Part shown: piece by piece, positions 16,572 to 24,771 of the stretch
How the letters are laid out: every line of letters begins with the position of its first letter
How positions within the stretch are numbered: the stretch's first letter is position 1
Assembly (NCBI GenBank): GCA_964424345.1
Contig: CAYRIK010000008.1
Coordinates: forward strand, 1-61,808
Direction of reading: 5' to 3'
From: RGIG6307 sp964424345
GTDB lineage: Bacteria; Bacillota; Clostridia; Lachnospirales; Lachnospiraceae
DNA: 61,808 bases
Position numbers and translations under genes: made by a program
Notes under the pieces: model-generated
What the model was told of the DNA's origin: nothing
Seen by the model: only the letters and a program-made list of their open reading frames with translations
Databases searched by the model: none

Positions 16572-17654
16572 ATGATTACAAATCAGATTTTACAATCCAG
16601 TTTAGATGACCTAAAGACAATTACCCGCGTAGATTTAGGCATATTTGATTTGAATGGTGAAACGGTAGTTGCCACTGCAAATATGCAGAAACCGGAAAAA
16701 GATGTATTGATGGCTTTTGCAGAATCACCTGCAGACAGTCAGATGATAGGAAGCTTCCACTTATTAAAAGTTAGGGAAGAACAGGAGTTGGTTTATATAT
16801 TGGTAGCACAAGGCTTTGGCGAAGATACCTATATGATAGGTCGTATTGCTGCTGCACAGATTGAAAGACTCGTTGCTGCATATAAAGATAAATTTGACCG
16901 CAACAATTTCTTCCAGAATTTAATATTGGATAATCTGCTTTTAGTAGACGTCTATAATAAAGCCAAAAAATTACATATTGAAACAAGCGTTCCGCGCTGT
17001 GTATATTTGATTGACACAGGTGAAGAAATGAACAATGTAGTGAGTGAATTGCTCAAACATATTTTCTCTGCTCAGAATGGAGATTACATTACTGCGGTAG
17101 ATGAAAAGAGTCTTGTTCTGATCAAATCTTTTGAACATGGTGCAGATGCTGAGACGATGATGCAGGTTGCCCATACTGTGACAGATATGATTAACACAGA
17201 AGTTATGATTAATGTCAAAGTTGGTTTCGGTACAATGGTGCAGGAACTTAGAAATGTTTCTAAATCTTACAAAGAAGCGAGAATGGCGTTGGATGTTGGA
17301 AAAATCTTTTATAGTGAGAACAACATCAATTCTTACGATACACTCGGAATTGGCCGTTTGATCTATCAGCTTCCGGTCAGTCTCTGTAAAATGTTTATCG
17401 AAGAGATTTTTGGTGACCATATTCCAGAAGAATTGGACGAAGAAACATTGCAGACCGTTAATAAGTTTTTTGAGAACAATCTGAATGTATCTGAGACATC
17501 CAGACAGTTATTCCTCCATCGTAATACGTTAGTATATCGTATTGAAAAACTGCAAAAGAGTATTGGACTGGATATTCGTTTGTTTGATGATGCAATGACA
17601 TTAAAAATTGCTTTGATGGTCGTAAATTATCTTAAATATTTGGAAGAAGAATAA
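16572..17654 (+). CDS. CdaR/PucR family transcriptional regulator
   Basis: A 360-residue regulator. The C-terminal PucR-type helix-turn-helix is clear: FFENNLNVSETSRQLFLHRN, then LVYRIEKLQ, around residues 298-330. It is preceded by a GGDEF-like/CdaR middle domain (VKVGFGTMVQELRNVSKSYKEARMALDVGK). The N-terminal third resembles the putative sugar-diacid-sensing region of CdaR. Such proteins activate carbohydrate or purine utilisation genes. Being next to msmK, it may couple sugar-importer energisation to carbon supply. This is unrelated to the YbbR-type protein also called CdaR at 42035. The ATG at 16572 follows TTAGGGTGAGACG. Confidence 0.85.
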   Translation: MITNQILQSSLDDLKTITRVDLGIFDLNGETVVATANMQKPEKDVLMAFAESPADSQMIGSFHLLKVREEQELVYILVAQGFGEDTYMIGRIAAAQIERLVAAYKDKFDRNNFFQNLILDNLLLVDVYNKAKKLHIETSVPRCVYLIDTGEEMNNVVSELLKHIFSAQNGDYITAVDEKSLVLIKSFEHGADAETMMQVAHTVTDMINTEVMINVKVGFGTMVQELRNVSKSYKEARMALDVGKIFYSENNINSYDTLGIGRLIYQLPVSLCKMFIEEIFGDHIPEELDEETLQTVNKFFENNLNVSETSRQLFLHRNTLVYRIEKLQKSIGLDIRLFDDAMTLKIALMVVNYLKYLEEE

Positions 17655-17703
17655 TACTGCACGTTTCTGCTTCATATACTTTTATAGTATAGGAGGTGGG
17701 AAC

Positions 17704-18594
17704 GTGTATTTTTTTGACAAAAAAACGGAATATTTTATTTGGAATAGAAAAGAAGGACAAGTAAAAGGAGTTGGTACGATAAAATTTCTTGCGATGGATG
17801 AAGTGTGCAGAATAGAAGCTGTAGTGACAAGCTGCGGAAATACGCAGGGAACATATCCTGTTTATGTATTATCTGGGAATGTACAGTCTTTATTAGGGCG
17901 TATTACATTACATAAAGGAAAAGGCAACTTCTATATAAAATGCAGCACAAATACACTAGGACATAAAGCATTGCCATATAAACAGGTTACAGGAGTGTGT
18001 ATAGATTTAAAAACGGAAGGCTCTCTGGAACAAAAATGGCTTCCAATGATAGAAGAAATGACAGAACATGCCAAAACTCCAAAAGAGGTTACGCATACAA
18101 AACAAGAGCAAGCAAAAGTAGTTTCAAGTACAGAAAACAGCAACGAAAAGAACATTCCAAAGCAGGAACTTTCAAAAGTATCGGATAATAAAAAACCAGA
18201 ACCGTCAGATACGAAGCCTCCGCAATCAGAAGCAATGCATTTGCACACAAATAAGTGGACGCAGTTATGTGCTATCTATCCAATTGTGCATCCGTTTCAG
18301 GATGGACGAGCTTATTTATCTATAGAACCGAGAGATTTTGTGATTTTACAGGAACGATATCAGCCGATGGTGCAAAATAGCTTTTTATTGCATGGTTTCT
18401 ATCATTATAGACATTTACTGCTTGGAAGAATGAAACAAGGACAACAGGTTCAGTATTATTTAGGAGTGCCGGGAGTATTTTATGAAAAAGAAAAAAATGC
18501 AGCATTGTTTTATGGATTTGAAAGTTTTGAAGGAGCTGTAACACCAGCAAGAGAAGGAAGCTTTGGTTATTATATGAAGCGAGTGCAGATTTAA
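17704..18594 (+). CDS. DUF6128 domain protein with a disordered linker
   Basis: A 296-residue soluble protein. Residues 1-115 form a compact N-terminal region (GQVKGVGTIKFLAMDE; GNTQGTYPVYVLSG). Residues about 120-185 are a Lys/Glu/Pro/Ser-rich low-complexity linker. The C-terminal region (WTQLCAIYPIVHPFQDG, SFLLHGFYHYRHLLLGRM, YYLGVPGVFYEKEKNAALFY, GSFGYYMKRV) fits what I know as DUF6128, found mainly in Lachnospiraceae. Function is unknown. The start is GTG at 17704, preceded by a near-perfect AGGAGGTGG. It follows the CdaR-family gene by 49 bases and may be in the same transcript. Confidence 0.7.
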   Translation: MYFFDKKTEYFIWNRKEGQVKGVGTIKFLAMDEVCRIEAVVTSCGNTQGTYPVYVLSGNVQSLLGRITLHKGKGNFYIKCSTNTLGHKALPYKQVTGVCIDLKTEGSLEQKWLPMIEEMTEHAKTPKEVTHTKQEQAKVVSSTENSNEKNIPKQELSKVSDNKKPEPSDTKPPQSEAMHLHTNKWTQLCAIYPIVHPFQDGRAYLSIEPRDFVILQERYQPMVQNSFLLHGFYHYRHLLLGRMKQGQQVQYYLGVPGVFYEKEKNAALFYGFESFEGAVTPAREGSFGYYMKRVQI

Positions 18595-18628
18595 GCACAG
18601 CAAAAATCAGCACTCGCTTCAAAATATA

Positions 18629-19519
18629 CTATAATAATCCGGTAAAATCAAATTCGGGAATAAAACTTTCCGAAGCAGTATCCCCTTCTTGGATAAATCC
18701 TTGTTCTACACCGAGGTCGATTGCAAAATCTACAACGTCATCATATTCAGCTTCGGTGACTTTTCTATTGATTTCAGGATAAGCAAAAACGTGTGGGAGA
18801 GGCGTATATTGATTCATGATACTGATAAAAATGCGGTCTCCATATGTTTCATATAGGTAACGAATGACATCTTTGCTGTCTTTGGTACATCCGGGAAGAA
18901 GCAGATGTCTTACGATAATTCCTTTTTTCATAAGTTCCCCATCAAAGACAGGGTCTTTGACTTGGCGATACATTTCTGCCAGTGCTTTGGATGCTGTTTC
19001 AAAATAGTCAGAAGCATGGGAATAACGTAAACTCAGCTCGCTGGAAACATATTTAAAATCAGGAAGATAAATATCTACCAGACCATCTAACAAAGAAAGA
19101 CTTTCTACACTGTCATAACCGCTTGTATTATAAACAATAGGAATCGTTAGGCCATGCAGCTTTGCATAAGTGAGGGCAGAAGCAACGCTTGGTATATAGT
19201 GGCTTGGTGTTACGAGATTGATATTATGTGCACCTTTATCCTGAAGCATGAAAAATAGGTCAGAAAGCTGAGGAATGGTAATCTCTTTGCCTTTTTGACC
19301 GATAGCAATTGTATGATTTTGACAGAATACGCATTTTAAATTACAGCCGCTGAAAAATACAGTACCAGAGCCATTTGTACCTGAAATACAAGGTTCTTCC
19401 CACATATGTAAAGAAGCACGAGCAACCATAAGCGTTTCTGGCATAGAGCAGTATCCAAGACTGCCATTTGTACGGTCTGCATGACAATTTCTAGGACAAA
19501 GAGTACAAGAAGAATACAT
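18629..19519 (-). CDS. PflX-like radical SAM protein
   Basis: A 296-residue radical S-adenosylmethionine enzyme of the COG1313/PflX group, related to pyruvate formate-lyase activases. An N-terminal cysteine cluster, CTLCPRNC with a later Cys, precedes the SAM-cluster motif SGCNLKCVFCQN (Cys-x3-Cys-x2-Cys). The order NLVTPSHYIPS, YNTSGY and YLPDFKY is characteristic. The true target is unknown for this group. The start is the ATG at 19519, with AAAGGGATT upstream; the longer frame back to 19630 runs into the SRP RNA and is not coding. The gene lies directly downstream of the SRP RNA. Confidence 0.88.
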   Translation of the reverse strand: MYSSCTLCPRNCHADRTNGSLGYCSMPETLMVARASLHMWEEPCISGTNGSGTVFFSGCNLKCVFCQNHTIAIGQKGKEITIPQLSDLFFMLQDKGAHNINLVTPSHYIPSVASALTYAKLHGLTIPIVYNTSGYDSVESLSLLDGLVDIYLPDFKYVSSELSLRYSHASDYFETASKALAEMYRQVKDPVFDGELMKKGIIVRHLLLPGCTKDSKDVIRYLYETYGDRIFISIMNQYTPLPHVFAYPEINRKVTEAEYDDVVDFAIDLGVEQGFIQEGDTASESFIPEFDFTGLL

Positions 19520-19560
19520 AATAATCCCTTTCTTTTTCAATATATGAAAATTTTGTTGTA

Positions 19561-19580
19561 AAACAAAAAACGTGCATCGG
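19561..19580 (-). terminator. Terminator T-run of the SRP RNA
   Basis: The closing helix of the RNA is followed on the minus strand by TTTTTTGTTT, so the 3' strand of the mature helix and this run can act as an intrinsic terminator. Confidence 0.55.
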
Positions 19581-19771
19581 TCTAAGTGGATGCTCCTGTG
19601 CGATACCCCTCCGACAGCTCCGCCAGGCACCCTTACGTCACAAGGAAGGTCTACTTAGTGCTGCTTCGTTCCCGACCTGACACGATTCGTAGTTTCGCTT
19701 TGCGTAAGACCCAAACATCGACACTGCACAGAGAGGCCAGCCACAGAAACACCCGCCTAATCCGATGCACG
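19571..19771 (-). ncRNA. ffs: Signal recognition particle RNA (4.5S/scRNA)
   Basis: About 201 nt on the minus strand. The ends form a closing helix (19762-19771 pairs with 19571-19580, CCGATGCACG type) and a T-run (TTTTTTGTTT) follows. The conserved S-domain hairpin is present as GTGTCAGGTCGGGAACGAAG followed by CAGCAC: a GGAA tetraloop within the Ffh-binding symmetric and asymmetric loops. The sequence 5' of it (GGCGGGTGTTTCTGTGGCTG) fits an Alu-like domain, so this is the long Gram-positive form. In the hairpin the base pair closing the tetraloop is G-C, whereas E. coli has C-G. Position beside tadA and near dnaX agrees with the usual Clostridia order. Confidence 0.9.
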
Positions 19772-19779
19772 ATATTAGA

Positions 19780-19808
19780 AGTTTACAGTGTTTCAGAAGA
19801 TTTGTCAA
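19780..19808 (-). promoter_or_regulatory. Promoter of the SRP RNA, overlapping the end of tadA
   Basis: On the minus strand, a consensus TTGACA (19808-19803) and TAAACT (19785-19780) are separated by 17 bases. The predicted start, about 7 bases further, coincides with the 5' end of the SRP RNA helix. The -35 element lies within the last codons of tadA. Confidence 0.65.
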
Positions 19809-20286
19809 GGACTTTCTTTTTGTTCTCTTTATGCTTTTTACGAAGCTCTATAAAAAAGGAAGTCAGCATTTGTGTACATTCTTCTCTCATAACATCATAA
19901 ATCACTTCTACTTGATGATTAAATTTAGGTTCTTGTAATAAATTATATACAGAGCCTGCACATCCTGCCTTCGCATTCATTGTGCCAATGACAACACGAG
20001 GAATACGAGCCTGCACAATAGCACCTGCGCACATCTGACATGGTTCTAATGTTACATAAAGTGTACATTCTTCTAAACGCCAGTCCCCAATGACTTTACT
20101 TGCTTTTTTGATTGCGGCAATTTCAGCATGAGCGAGTGTGGATTTATCTGTATTGCGGCGATTATATCCTCTTGCAATGATTTGATCTTGATAAGTGATA
20201 ACACAACCAATAGGCACTTCATCTAATTTTGCTGCTTTTTTTGCCTGACGGATTGCTTCCTTCATAAATTTTATATGCTGTTCCAT
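19783..20286 (-). CDS. tadA: tRNA-specific adenosine deaminase
   Basis: A 167-residue zinc deaminase that converts A34 to inosine in the anticodon of tRNA-Arg(ACG). Catalytic motifs are HAEIAAI (His ligand, catalytic Glu) and TLEPCQMCAGAI (two Cys ligands). Length and flanking blocks (EVPIGCVI, RGYNRR, GDWRLEECTLYVTLEPC) are typical. The C-terminal tail is rich in Lys. The ATG at 20286 has AAGAGGATT upstream; the frame extends to 20319, but without a ribosome binding site. It is adjacent to the SRP RNA, which is transcribed in the same direction from its own promoter. Confidence 0.95.
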   Translation of the reverse strand: MEQHIKFMKEAIRQAKKAAKLDEVPIGCVITYQDQIIARGYNRRNTDKSTLAHAEIAAIKKASKVIGDWRLEECTLYVTLEPCQMCAGAIVQARIPRVVIGTMNAKAGCAGSVYNLLQEPKFNHQVEVIYDVMREECTQMLTSFFIELRKKHKENKKKVLDKSSETL

Positions 20287-20407
20287 AATAATCCTCTTAA
20301 ATATATGTGATATATGCATTCATTATTGTAAGAGAAATAAAGATAATTTGCAAGCTGGAGTTTGGGTAAGCTACTCAAAACCTAAACAATTCATAAATTT
20401 CCTAAAT

Positions 20408-20437
20408 TTGGTAGTGCAAAAATCAAAACTCTATAGT
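20408..20437 (+). promoter_or_regulatory. Putative promoter of the K+/H+ antiporter gene
   Basis: TTGGTA (20408-20413) and TATAGT (20432-20437) with an 18-base spacer, ending 36 bases before the antiporter start codon. It lies in the divergent gap with tadA. Confidence 0.5.
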
Positions 20438-20473
20438 AAAATACAGCTAACTTATTTTTTAAAAGGAGGCACA

Positions 20474-22066
20474 ATGACAACCATTATTTTAATCGTATCC
20501 TGTGTAATTTTAACCTGTGTACTTGCTGAAAAATTCTCAGACAAGTTTGGTATGCCTGCCCTCATCTTATTTATGTTTGTAGGTATGCTGTTTGGCAGCG
20601 ATGGTATTATGAAAATACCATTTGACAATTTCAGCCTTGCAGAAAATGTCTGTTCTGCTGCCCTCATATTTATTATGTTTTATGGTGGCTTTAATACCAA
20701 ATGGCGTGCTGCCAAAGAAGTTGCCGTACAATCTGTAGTATTATCCACATTAGGTGTTGTAGCCACAGCCTTAATTACAATGCTTTTATGCTGGAAGATT
20801 TTAGGGTTTACAATGGCAGAAAGTTTCTTAATCGGTTCTGTATTGTCATCTACCGATGCGGCCAGCGTGTTCGCTATTTTGCGAAAATATAAACTGAACT
20901 TAAAAGATGGTACTGCCTCTATTTTGGAAGTAGAAAGCGGTAGTAACGACCCAATCTCTTATATGCTCACACTCGTAGCAATGAATATGATTTTAGTCGG
21001 AGAAGCTGGAAATGTACTTTTGACAATTGTATTACAGATTGTACTTGGCATTGGAATTGGTGCATTGCTTGCATGGGTATGTATTTTTATCATGACCAAA
21101 ACAAGACTGATTTCTGATGGCATTGATACTATCTTTGTGATTGCAATGGTATTGTGCTGCTATGGCGTGACAAGCCTGCTTGGCGGAAATGCCTACCTTG
21201 CTGTATATTTGTTTGGTATTTTAACAGGTAACAGTGTTATTAAAAATAAACATACATTAATTCCATTTTTCGATGGTGTAACGAGCTTGGCACAGATTTT
21301 GATTTTCTTTTTGATTGGACTTTTGACATTCCCTCATCAAATGCCAACTATTATTCCAACAGCTTTGGCGATTGTAGTATTTTTAACAATCATTGCAAGA
21401 CCAATTGCTGTATTTTTACTGATGATACCATTTAAAAGCAGCTTCCAGCAGAAATTGTTGATTTCTTGGGCAGGCTTAAGAGGTGCATCATCTTCTGTAT
21501 TTGCAATCATGGCAGTAGCAGGCGGTATCTCTATGAAACAGGATTTGTTCCATATCGTGTTTATGGTATCTTTATTCTCTGTATCTATTCAGGGAACGTT
21601 GCTGCCGTTTGTAGCTAAAAAATTACATATGATCGATGATGAAGCCGATGTTCGTAAGACGTTCAACGACTATCAGGAAGAAAGCTCTTTACATTTGATG
21701 GAAGTACATGTGACAGAAGGACATCATTGGATCAATAAAAAAATCAAAGATGTAAACATTCCAGCCGGCTCTTTGGCATTGATGATCAAACGAGGTACAG
21801 AAACTATCGTTCCAAAGGGAGATACACGCATTTTGGAAAATGATACGCTTATTATGAGTGTGCCAAAGTATGTTCCAGAGGATGCTGATATGTTAGAAGA
21901 AAAGCGTATTGGAAGAAAAGATCCTTGGTGTAATAAATGTATCAGTGATTTGCATCTTGCTGAAAATGAGTTGATTGTTATGATTATCCGAGGGGCAGAA
22001 ACAATCATTCCAAACGGTACAACCGTTATGAAAGCAAATGATCTTGTCGTTACGATGAATCGATAA
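20474..22066 (+). CDS. CPA1-type K+/H+ (NhaP2-like) antiporter with RCK_C domains
   Basis: A 530-residue protein. Residues 1-390 form the 12-13-helix cation/proton antiporter domain, with LSSTDAASVFAIL and the acidic VESGSNDPISYML typical of the CPA1 ion site. Two C-terminal TrkA-C/RCK_C-like regions follow (MEVHVTEGHHWINKKIKDV, then TETIVPKGDTRILENDTLIM; and AETIIPNGTTVMKANDLVV). RCK_C domains bind nucleotides such as c-di-AMP in some Firmicutes transporters, so control by the c-di-AMP synthase encoded at 41164 is plausible. The start ATG follows AAAAGGAGGCACA. Single transcription unit, between tadA and dnaX. Confidence 0.85.
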   Translation: MTTIILIVSCVILTCVLAEKFSDKFGMPALILFMFVGMLFGSDGIMKIPFDNFSLAENVCSAALIFIMFYGGFNTKWRAAKEVAVQSVVLSTLGVVATALITMLLCWKILGFTMAESFLIGSVLSSTDAASVFAILRKYKLNLKDGTASILEVESGSNDPISYMLTLVAMNMILVGEAGNVLLTIVLQIVLGIGIGALLAWVCIFIMTKTRLISDGIDTIFVIAMVLCCYGVTSLLGGNAYLAVYLFGILTGNSVIKNKHTLIPFFDGVTSLAQILIFFLIGLLTFPHQMPTIIPTALAIVVFLTIIARPIAVFLLMIPFKSSFQQKLLISWAGLRGASSSVFAIMAVAGGISMKQDLFHIVFMVSLFSVSIQGTLLPFVAKKLHMIDDEADVRKTFNDYQEESSLHLMEVHVTEGHHWINKKIKDVNIPAGSLALMIKRGTETIVPKGDTRILENDTLIMSVPKYVPEDADMLEEKRIGRKDPWCNKCISDLHLAENELIVMIIRGAETIIPNGTTVMKANDLVVTMNR

Positions 22067-22142
22067 AGAAGACTAAATTCGATTGTAAAAAGGCCTAAAG
22101 TATGTTACATTAATAGATGAGATTTTGGAAAGAGGAAGTATT

Positions 22143-23738
22143 ATGTCATATACCGCATTGTACAGAAAATTCCGCCCTGCTGTTTTTGATGGAGTGAAGG
22201 GGCAGGATCACATTGTAACTACATTAAAGAATCAAATTAAAGCAGGCAGAATCGGTCATGCATATTTATTTACCGGAACAAGAGGCACTGGAAAAACAAC
22301 GATTGCAAAAATTTTTGCCAGAGCAGTAAATTGTGAGCATCCAATAGATGGAAGCCCATGTGAAGAATGTGCAGCATGCAAAGCAATCGCAAATGGCACG
22401 AGCATGAATGTGATTGAAATTGATGCGGCATCTAACAATGGTGTAGATAATATTCGTGAGATTGTGGATGAAGTTTCTTATTCCCCAGCAGCAGGTAAAT
22501 ATAAAGTTTATATCATCGACGAAGTACATATGCTTTCTATTGGTGCATTTAATGCGTTGTTAAAAACATTAGAAGAACCACCAAGCTATGTGATTTTTAT
22601 TTTGGCAACGACAGAAGTGCATAAAATACCAATCACAATCTTATCCAGATGTCAGCGTTATGATTTTAAACGTATTACAATCGATACGATTACAGCAAGA
22701 TTACAAGAGCTGGTTGATATTGAAGGAGTGCAGGCTGAAGAAAAGGCATTGCGCTATATTGCAAAGGCAGCCGATGGTTCTATGCGAGATGGACTAAGTC
22801 TGTTAGATCAATGTATTGCATTTCATATTGGTGAGACACTTACTTTTGACAAAGCACTGGATGTTCTTGGTGCAGTAGATACAGGTGTCTTTTCCAGACT
22901 GATAAGAGAGGTTATGGCATATAATGTTGTAGGCTGTATTCAGATTTTAGAAGAGATTGTAATGCAGGGAAGGGAACTTAGTCAGTTTGTATTGGATTTT
23001 ACATGGTACTTACGAAATTTGATGCTGTTAAAGGCAGTTTCTGGTGATGAAAATAAAAATCAGATGCAGGCAATGGAAGATATTATGGAAGTTTCTTCAG
23101 ATAATTTGCTCAGATTAAAAGAAGAAGCAGCTATGATTGAAACAGAAGCATTGCTTCGATACATCCGTATTATGTCAGAATTATCAGGACAGCTTCGCTA
23201 TGCGAGCGGAAAGCGTATTTTGATTGAAATTGCATTGATTAAATTATGTAGACCAGCAATGGAAATTGATACAGATTCTGTATTAGAACGAGTAAGAGCA
23301 GTAGAAGAACAGGTAGAAAAAGGGATTGTTGTGCAGACGACAGCTTCTCCCGTATATGTGACAGAAGAACCCAGGCAACAAATGACCAGACCAAAATTAC
23401 CTGATATTGTATCAGAGGAATTAAAAGAGGTAGTCCAAAACTTTGCAAATTATCGCAGAGGGATGAGTGGTCTGATGAAAACAAGTCTAAAAAATACAGA
23501 ACTTTCTATATCTCAGGAAGGGGCATTGGTCATCGGTGTTCCAGACGGATATGAAAGTGATTATTTTACAAGATTTCCGGAAAATGTACAGGCATTGGAA
23601 GACTTTTTGGAAAACGCAGTTGGAAAACATGTGTCCGTACAAGTAGTGCCTATCAAACAGCGTTCAGAATTTGAACGAGCATATCCGGATACATCGCAAC
23701 TGATCCAGATGGATCTTTTAGATGAAAGTGAAGAATGA
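22143..23738 (+). CDS. dnaX: DNA polymerase III subunit gamma/tau
   Basis: A 531-residue clamp-loader ATPase of the replisome. Walker A is GTRGTGKTT (45-53), the zinc cluster is CEHPIDGSPCEECAAC (about 64-79), Walker B KVYIIDEVHML, sensor 1 ILATTEVHK and the SRC motif SRCQRYDF. The C-terminal tau-type region from about residue 370 is moderately long. The start is the ATG at 22143 after AGAGGAAGTATT; the in-frame TTG at 22125 is not supported. It leads the dnaX-ybaB-recR operon that is conserved in Firmicutes. Confidence 0.95.
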   Translation: MSYTALYRKFRPAVFDGVKGQDHIVTTLKNQIKAGRIGHAYLFTGTRGTGKTTIAKIFARAVNCEHPIDGSPCEECAACKAIANGTSMNVIEIDAASNNGVDNIREIVDEVSYSPAAGKYKVYIIDEVHMLSIGAFNALLKTLEEPPSYVIFILATTEVHKIPITILSRCQRYDFKRITIDTITARLQELVDIEGVQAEEKALRYIAKAADGSMRDGLSLLDQCIAFHIGETLTFDKALDVLGAVDTGVFSRLIREVMAYNVVGCIQILEEIVMQGRELSQFVLDFTWYLRNLMLLKAVSGDENKNQMQAMEDIMEVSSDNLLRLKEEAAMIETEALLRYIRIMSELSGQLRYASGKRILIEIALIKLCRPAMEIDTDSVLERVRAVEEQVEKGIVVQTTASPVYVTEEPRQQMTRPKLPDIVSEELKEVVQNFANYRRGMSGLMKTSLKNTELSISQEGALVIGVPDGYESDYFTRFPENVQALEDFLENAVGKHVSVQVVPIKQRSEFERAYPDTSQLIQMDLLDESEE

Positions 23739-23763
23739 TTTAGAATTTTAGGAGGATTTTATT

Positions 23764-24114
23764 ATGGCAAAACGTGGTGGATTTCCAGGCGGCATGGGAA
23801 TGCCAGGAAATATGAACAATTTGATGAAGCAGGCACAGAGAATGCAGCGTCAGATGGAAGAAGGTCAGAAAGAATTAGAAGAAAAGACTTTTACAGCAAA
23901 AGCAGGCGGCGGTGCAGTAGAAGTATGTGTAACAGGTAAAAAAGAAGTTACATCTGTAAAGATTTCTCCAGAAGCAGTAGATCCAGATGATGTAGAAATG
24001 TTAGAAGATTTAATCATGGCAGCAATCAACGAAGCTATGAAGCAGGCAGAAGATGCATCTAATTCTATGATGAGCAAGATGACAGGCGGTCTTGGTGGAG
24101 GATTTCCTTTCTAA
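23764..24114 (+). CDS. ybaB: YbaB/EbfC family nucleoid-associated protein
   Basis: A 116-residue DNA-binding protein of the YbaB/EbfC family. A Gly/Met-rich start (FPGGMGMPGNMNNLMKQAQRM) leads into the helix KQAQRMQRQMEEGQKELEEK. The core AGGGAVEVCVTGKKEVTSVKI and the PDDVEMLEDLI helix follow. It forms tweezer-like dimers that bind double-stranded DNA. The ATG has TTAGGAGGATTTTATT in front. It lies 25 bases after dnaX, and its TAA overlaps the start of recR by one base, so the three are one transcript. Confidence 0.95.
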   Translation: MAKRGGFPGGMGMPGNMNNLMKQAQRMQRQMEEGQKELEEKTFTAKAGGGAVEVCVTGKKEVTSVKISPEAVDPDDVEMLEDLIMAAINEAMKQAEDASNSMMSKMTGGLGGGFPF

Positions 24115-24710
24115 TGGACATGTTTAGCGGGCATATCAACAAGTTAATAGAAGAATTGGGAACTCTGCCGGGGATTGGTCCTAAAACGGCACAGAGACTG
24201 GCTTTTCACATTATGAATATGCCTAAAGAACGTGTGGAAAGTTTAAGTCAGGCAATGCTCAATGCAAAGACACACGTTCAGTACTGTAAAGAGTGTTTTA
24301 CATTGACAGACAATGAAATATGTCCAATCTGTGCAAATCCAAAACGCAATCATCGTGTAATCATGGTCGTAGAAAATCCAAGAGATCTTGCGGCTTATGA
24401 AAAAACAGGCAAATATGATGGCGTATATCATGTGTTGCATGGTGCAATTTCCCCTATGCTTGGAATCGGTCCTGGTGACATTAAATTGTCTGAACTGATT
24501 CAGCGTCTGCAAAAAGATGTAGATGAAGTAATCATTGCAACAAACTCCAGCTTAGAAGGCGAGACGACAGCAATGTACATCAGCAAGCTTATTAAACCAG
24601 CTGGCATTAAGGTCACTCGTATTGCAAGTGGTGTTCCAGTAGGCGGTGACTTAGAATATATCGATGAAGTAACGCTGTTAAGAGCATTAGAGGGCAGAAC
24701 AGAATTATAA
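24114..24710 (+). CDS. recR: Recombination mediator RecR
   Basis: A 198-residue protein that works with RecF and RecO to load RecA at gaps. An N-terminal helix-hairpin-helix (LPGIGPKTAQRLAFHI) is followed by the zinc C4 motif CKECFTLTDNEICPIC, a Toprim domain (VMVVENPRDLAAYEKTG, then YHVLHGAISPM) and the conserved C-terminal VTRIASGVPVGGDLEYIDE. Length is standard. The start codon overlaps the ybaB stop (TAATG). It is the last gene of the operon; the terminator follows after 14 bases and includes the ribosome binding site of the next gene. Confidence 0.96.
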   Translation: MDMFSGHINKLIEELGTLPGIGPKTAQRLAFHIMNMPKERVESLSQAMLNAKTHVQYCKECFTLTDNEICPICANPKRNHRVIMVVENPRDLAAYEKTGKYDGVYHVLHGAISPMLGIGPGDIKLSELIQRLQKDVDEVIIATNSSLEGETTAMYISKLIKPAGIKVTRIASGVPVGGDLEYIDEVTLLRALEGRTEL

Positions 24711-24724
24711 AATATAACATAATC

Positions 24725-24771
24725 AAAAACCTTTCAACATAAAATAACTATATATGTTGGGAGGTTTTTTT
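24725..24771 (+). terminator. recR terminator that contains the next gene's ribosome binding site
   Basis: Arms AAAAACCTTTCAACATA (24725-24741) and TATGTTGGGAGGTTTTT (24753-24769) form a 17-bp stem with two G-U pairs, an 11-base loop and a terminal T-run. The 3' arm contains GGGAGG at 24759-24764, which is the only ribosome binding site for the SipL-like gene whose ATG is at 24772. Confidence 0.85.

Noticed and set aside
19586..19900. 104-residue open frame on the plus strand
   Set aside because: It is antisense to the SRP RNA and the end of tadA, and the composition is that of the RNA gene.
22143..23738. Programmed frameshift in dnaX giving a shorter gamma form
   Set aside because: No A-run slippery heptamer with a following hairpin was recognised near the end of the clamp-loader core.
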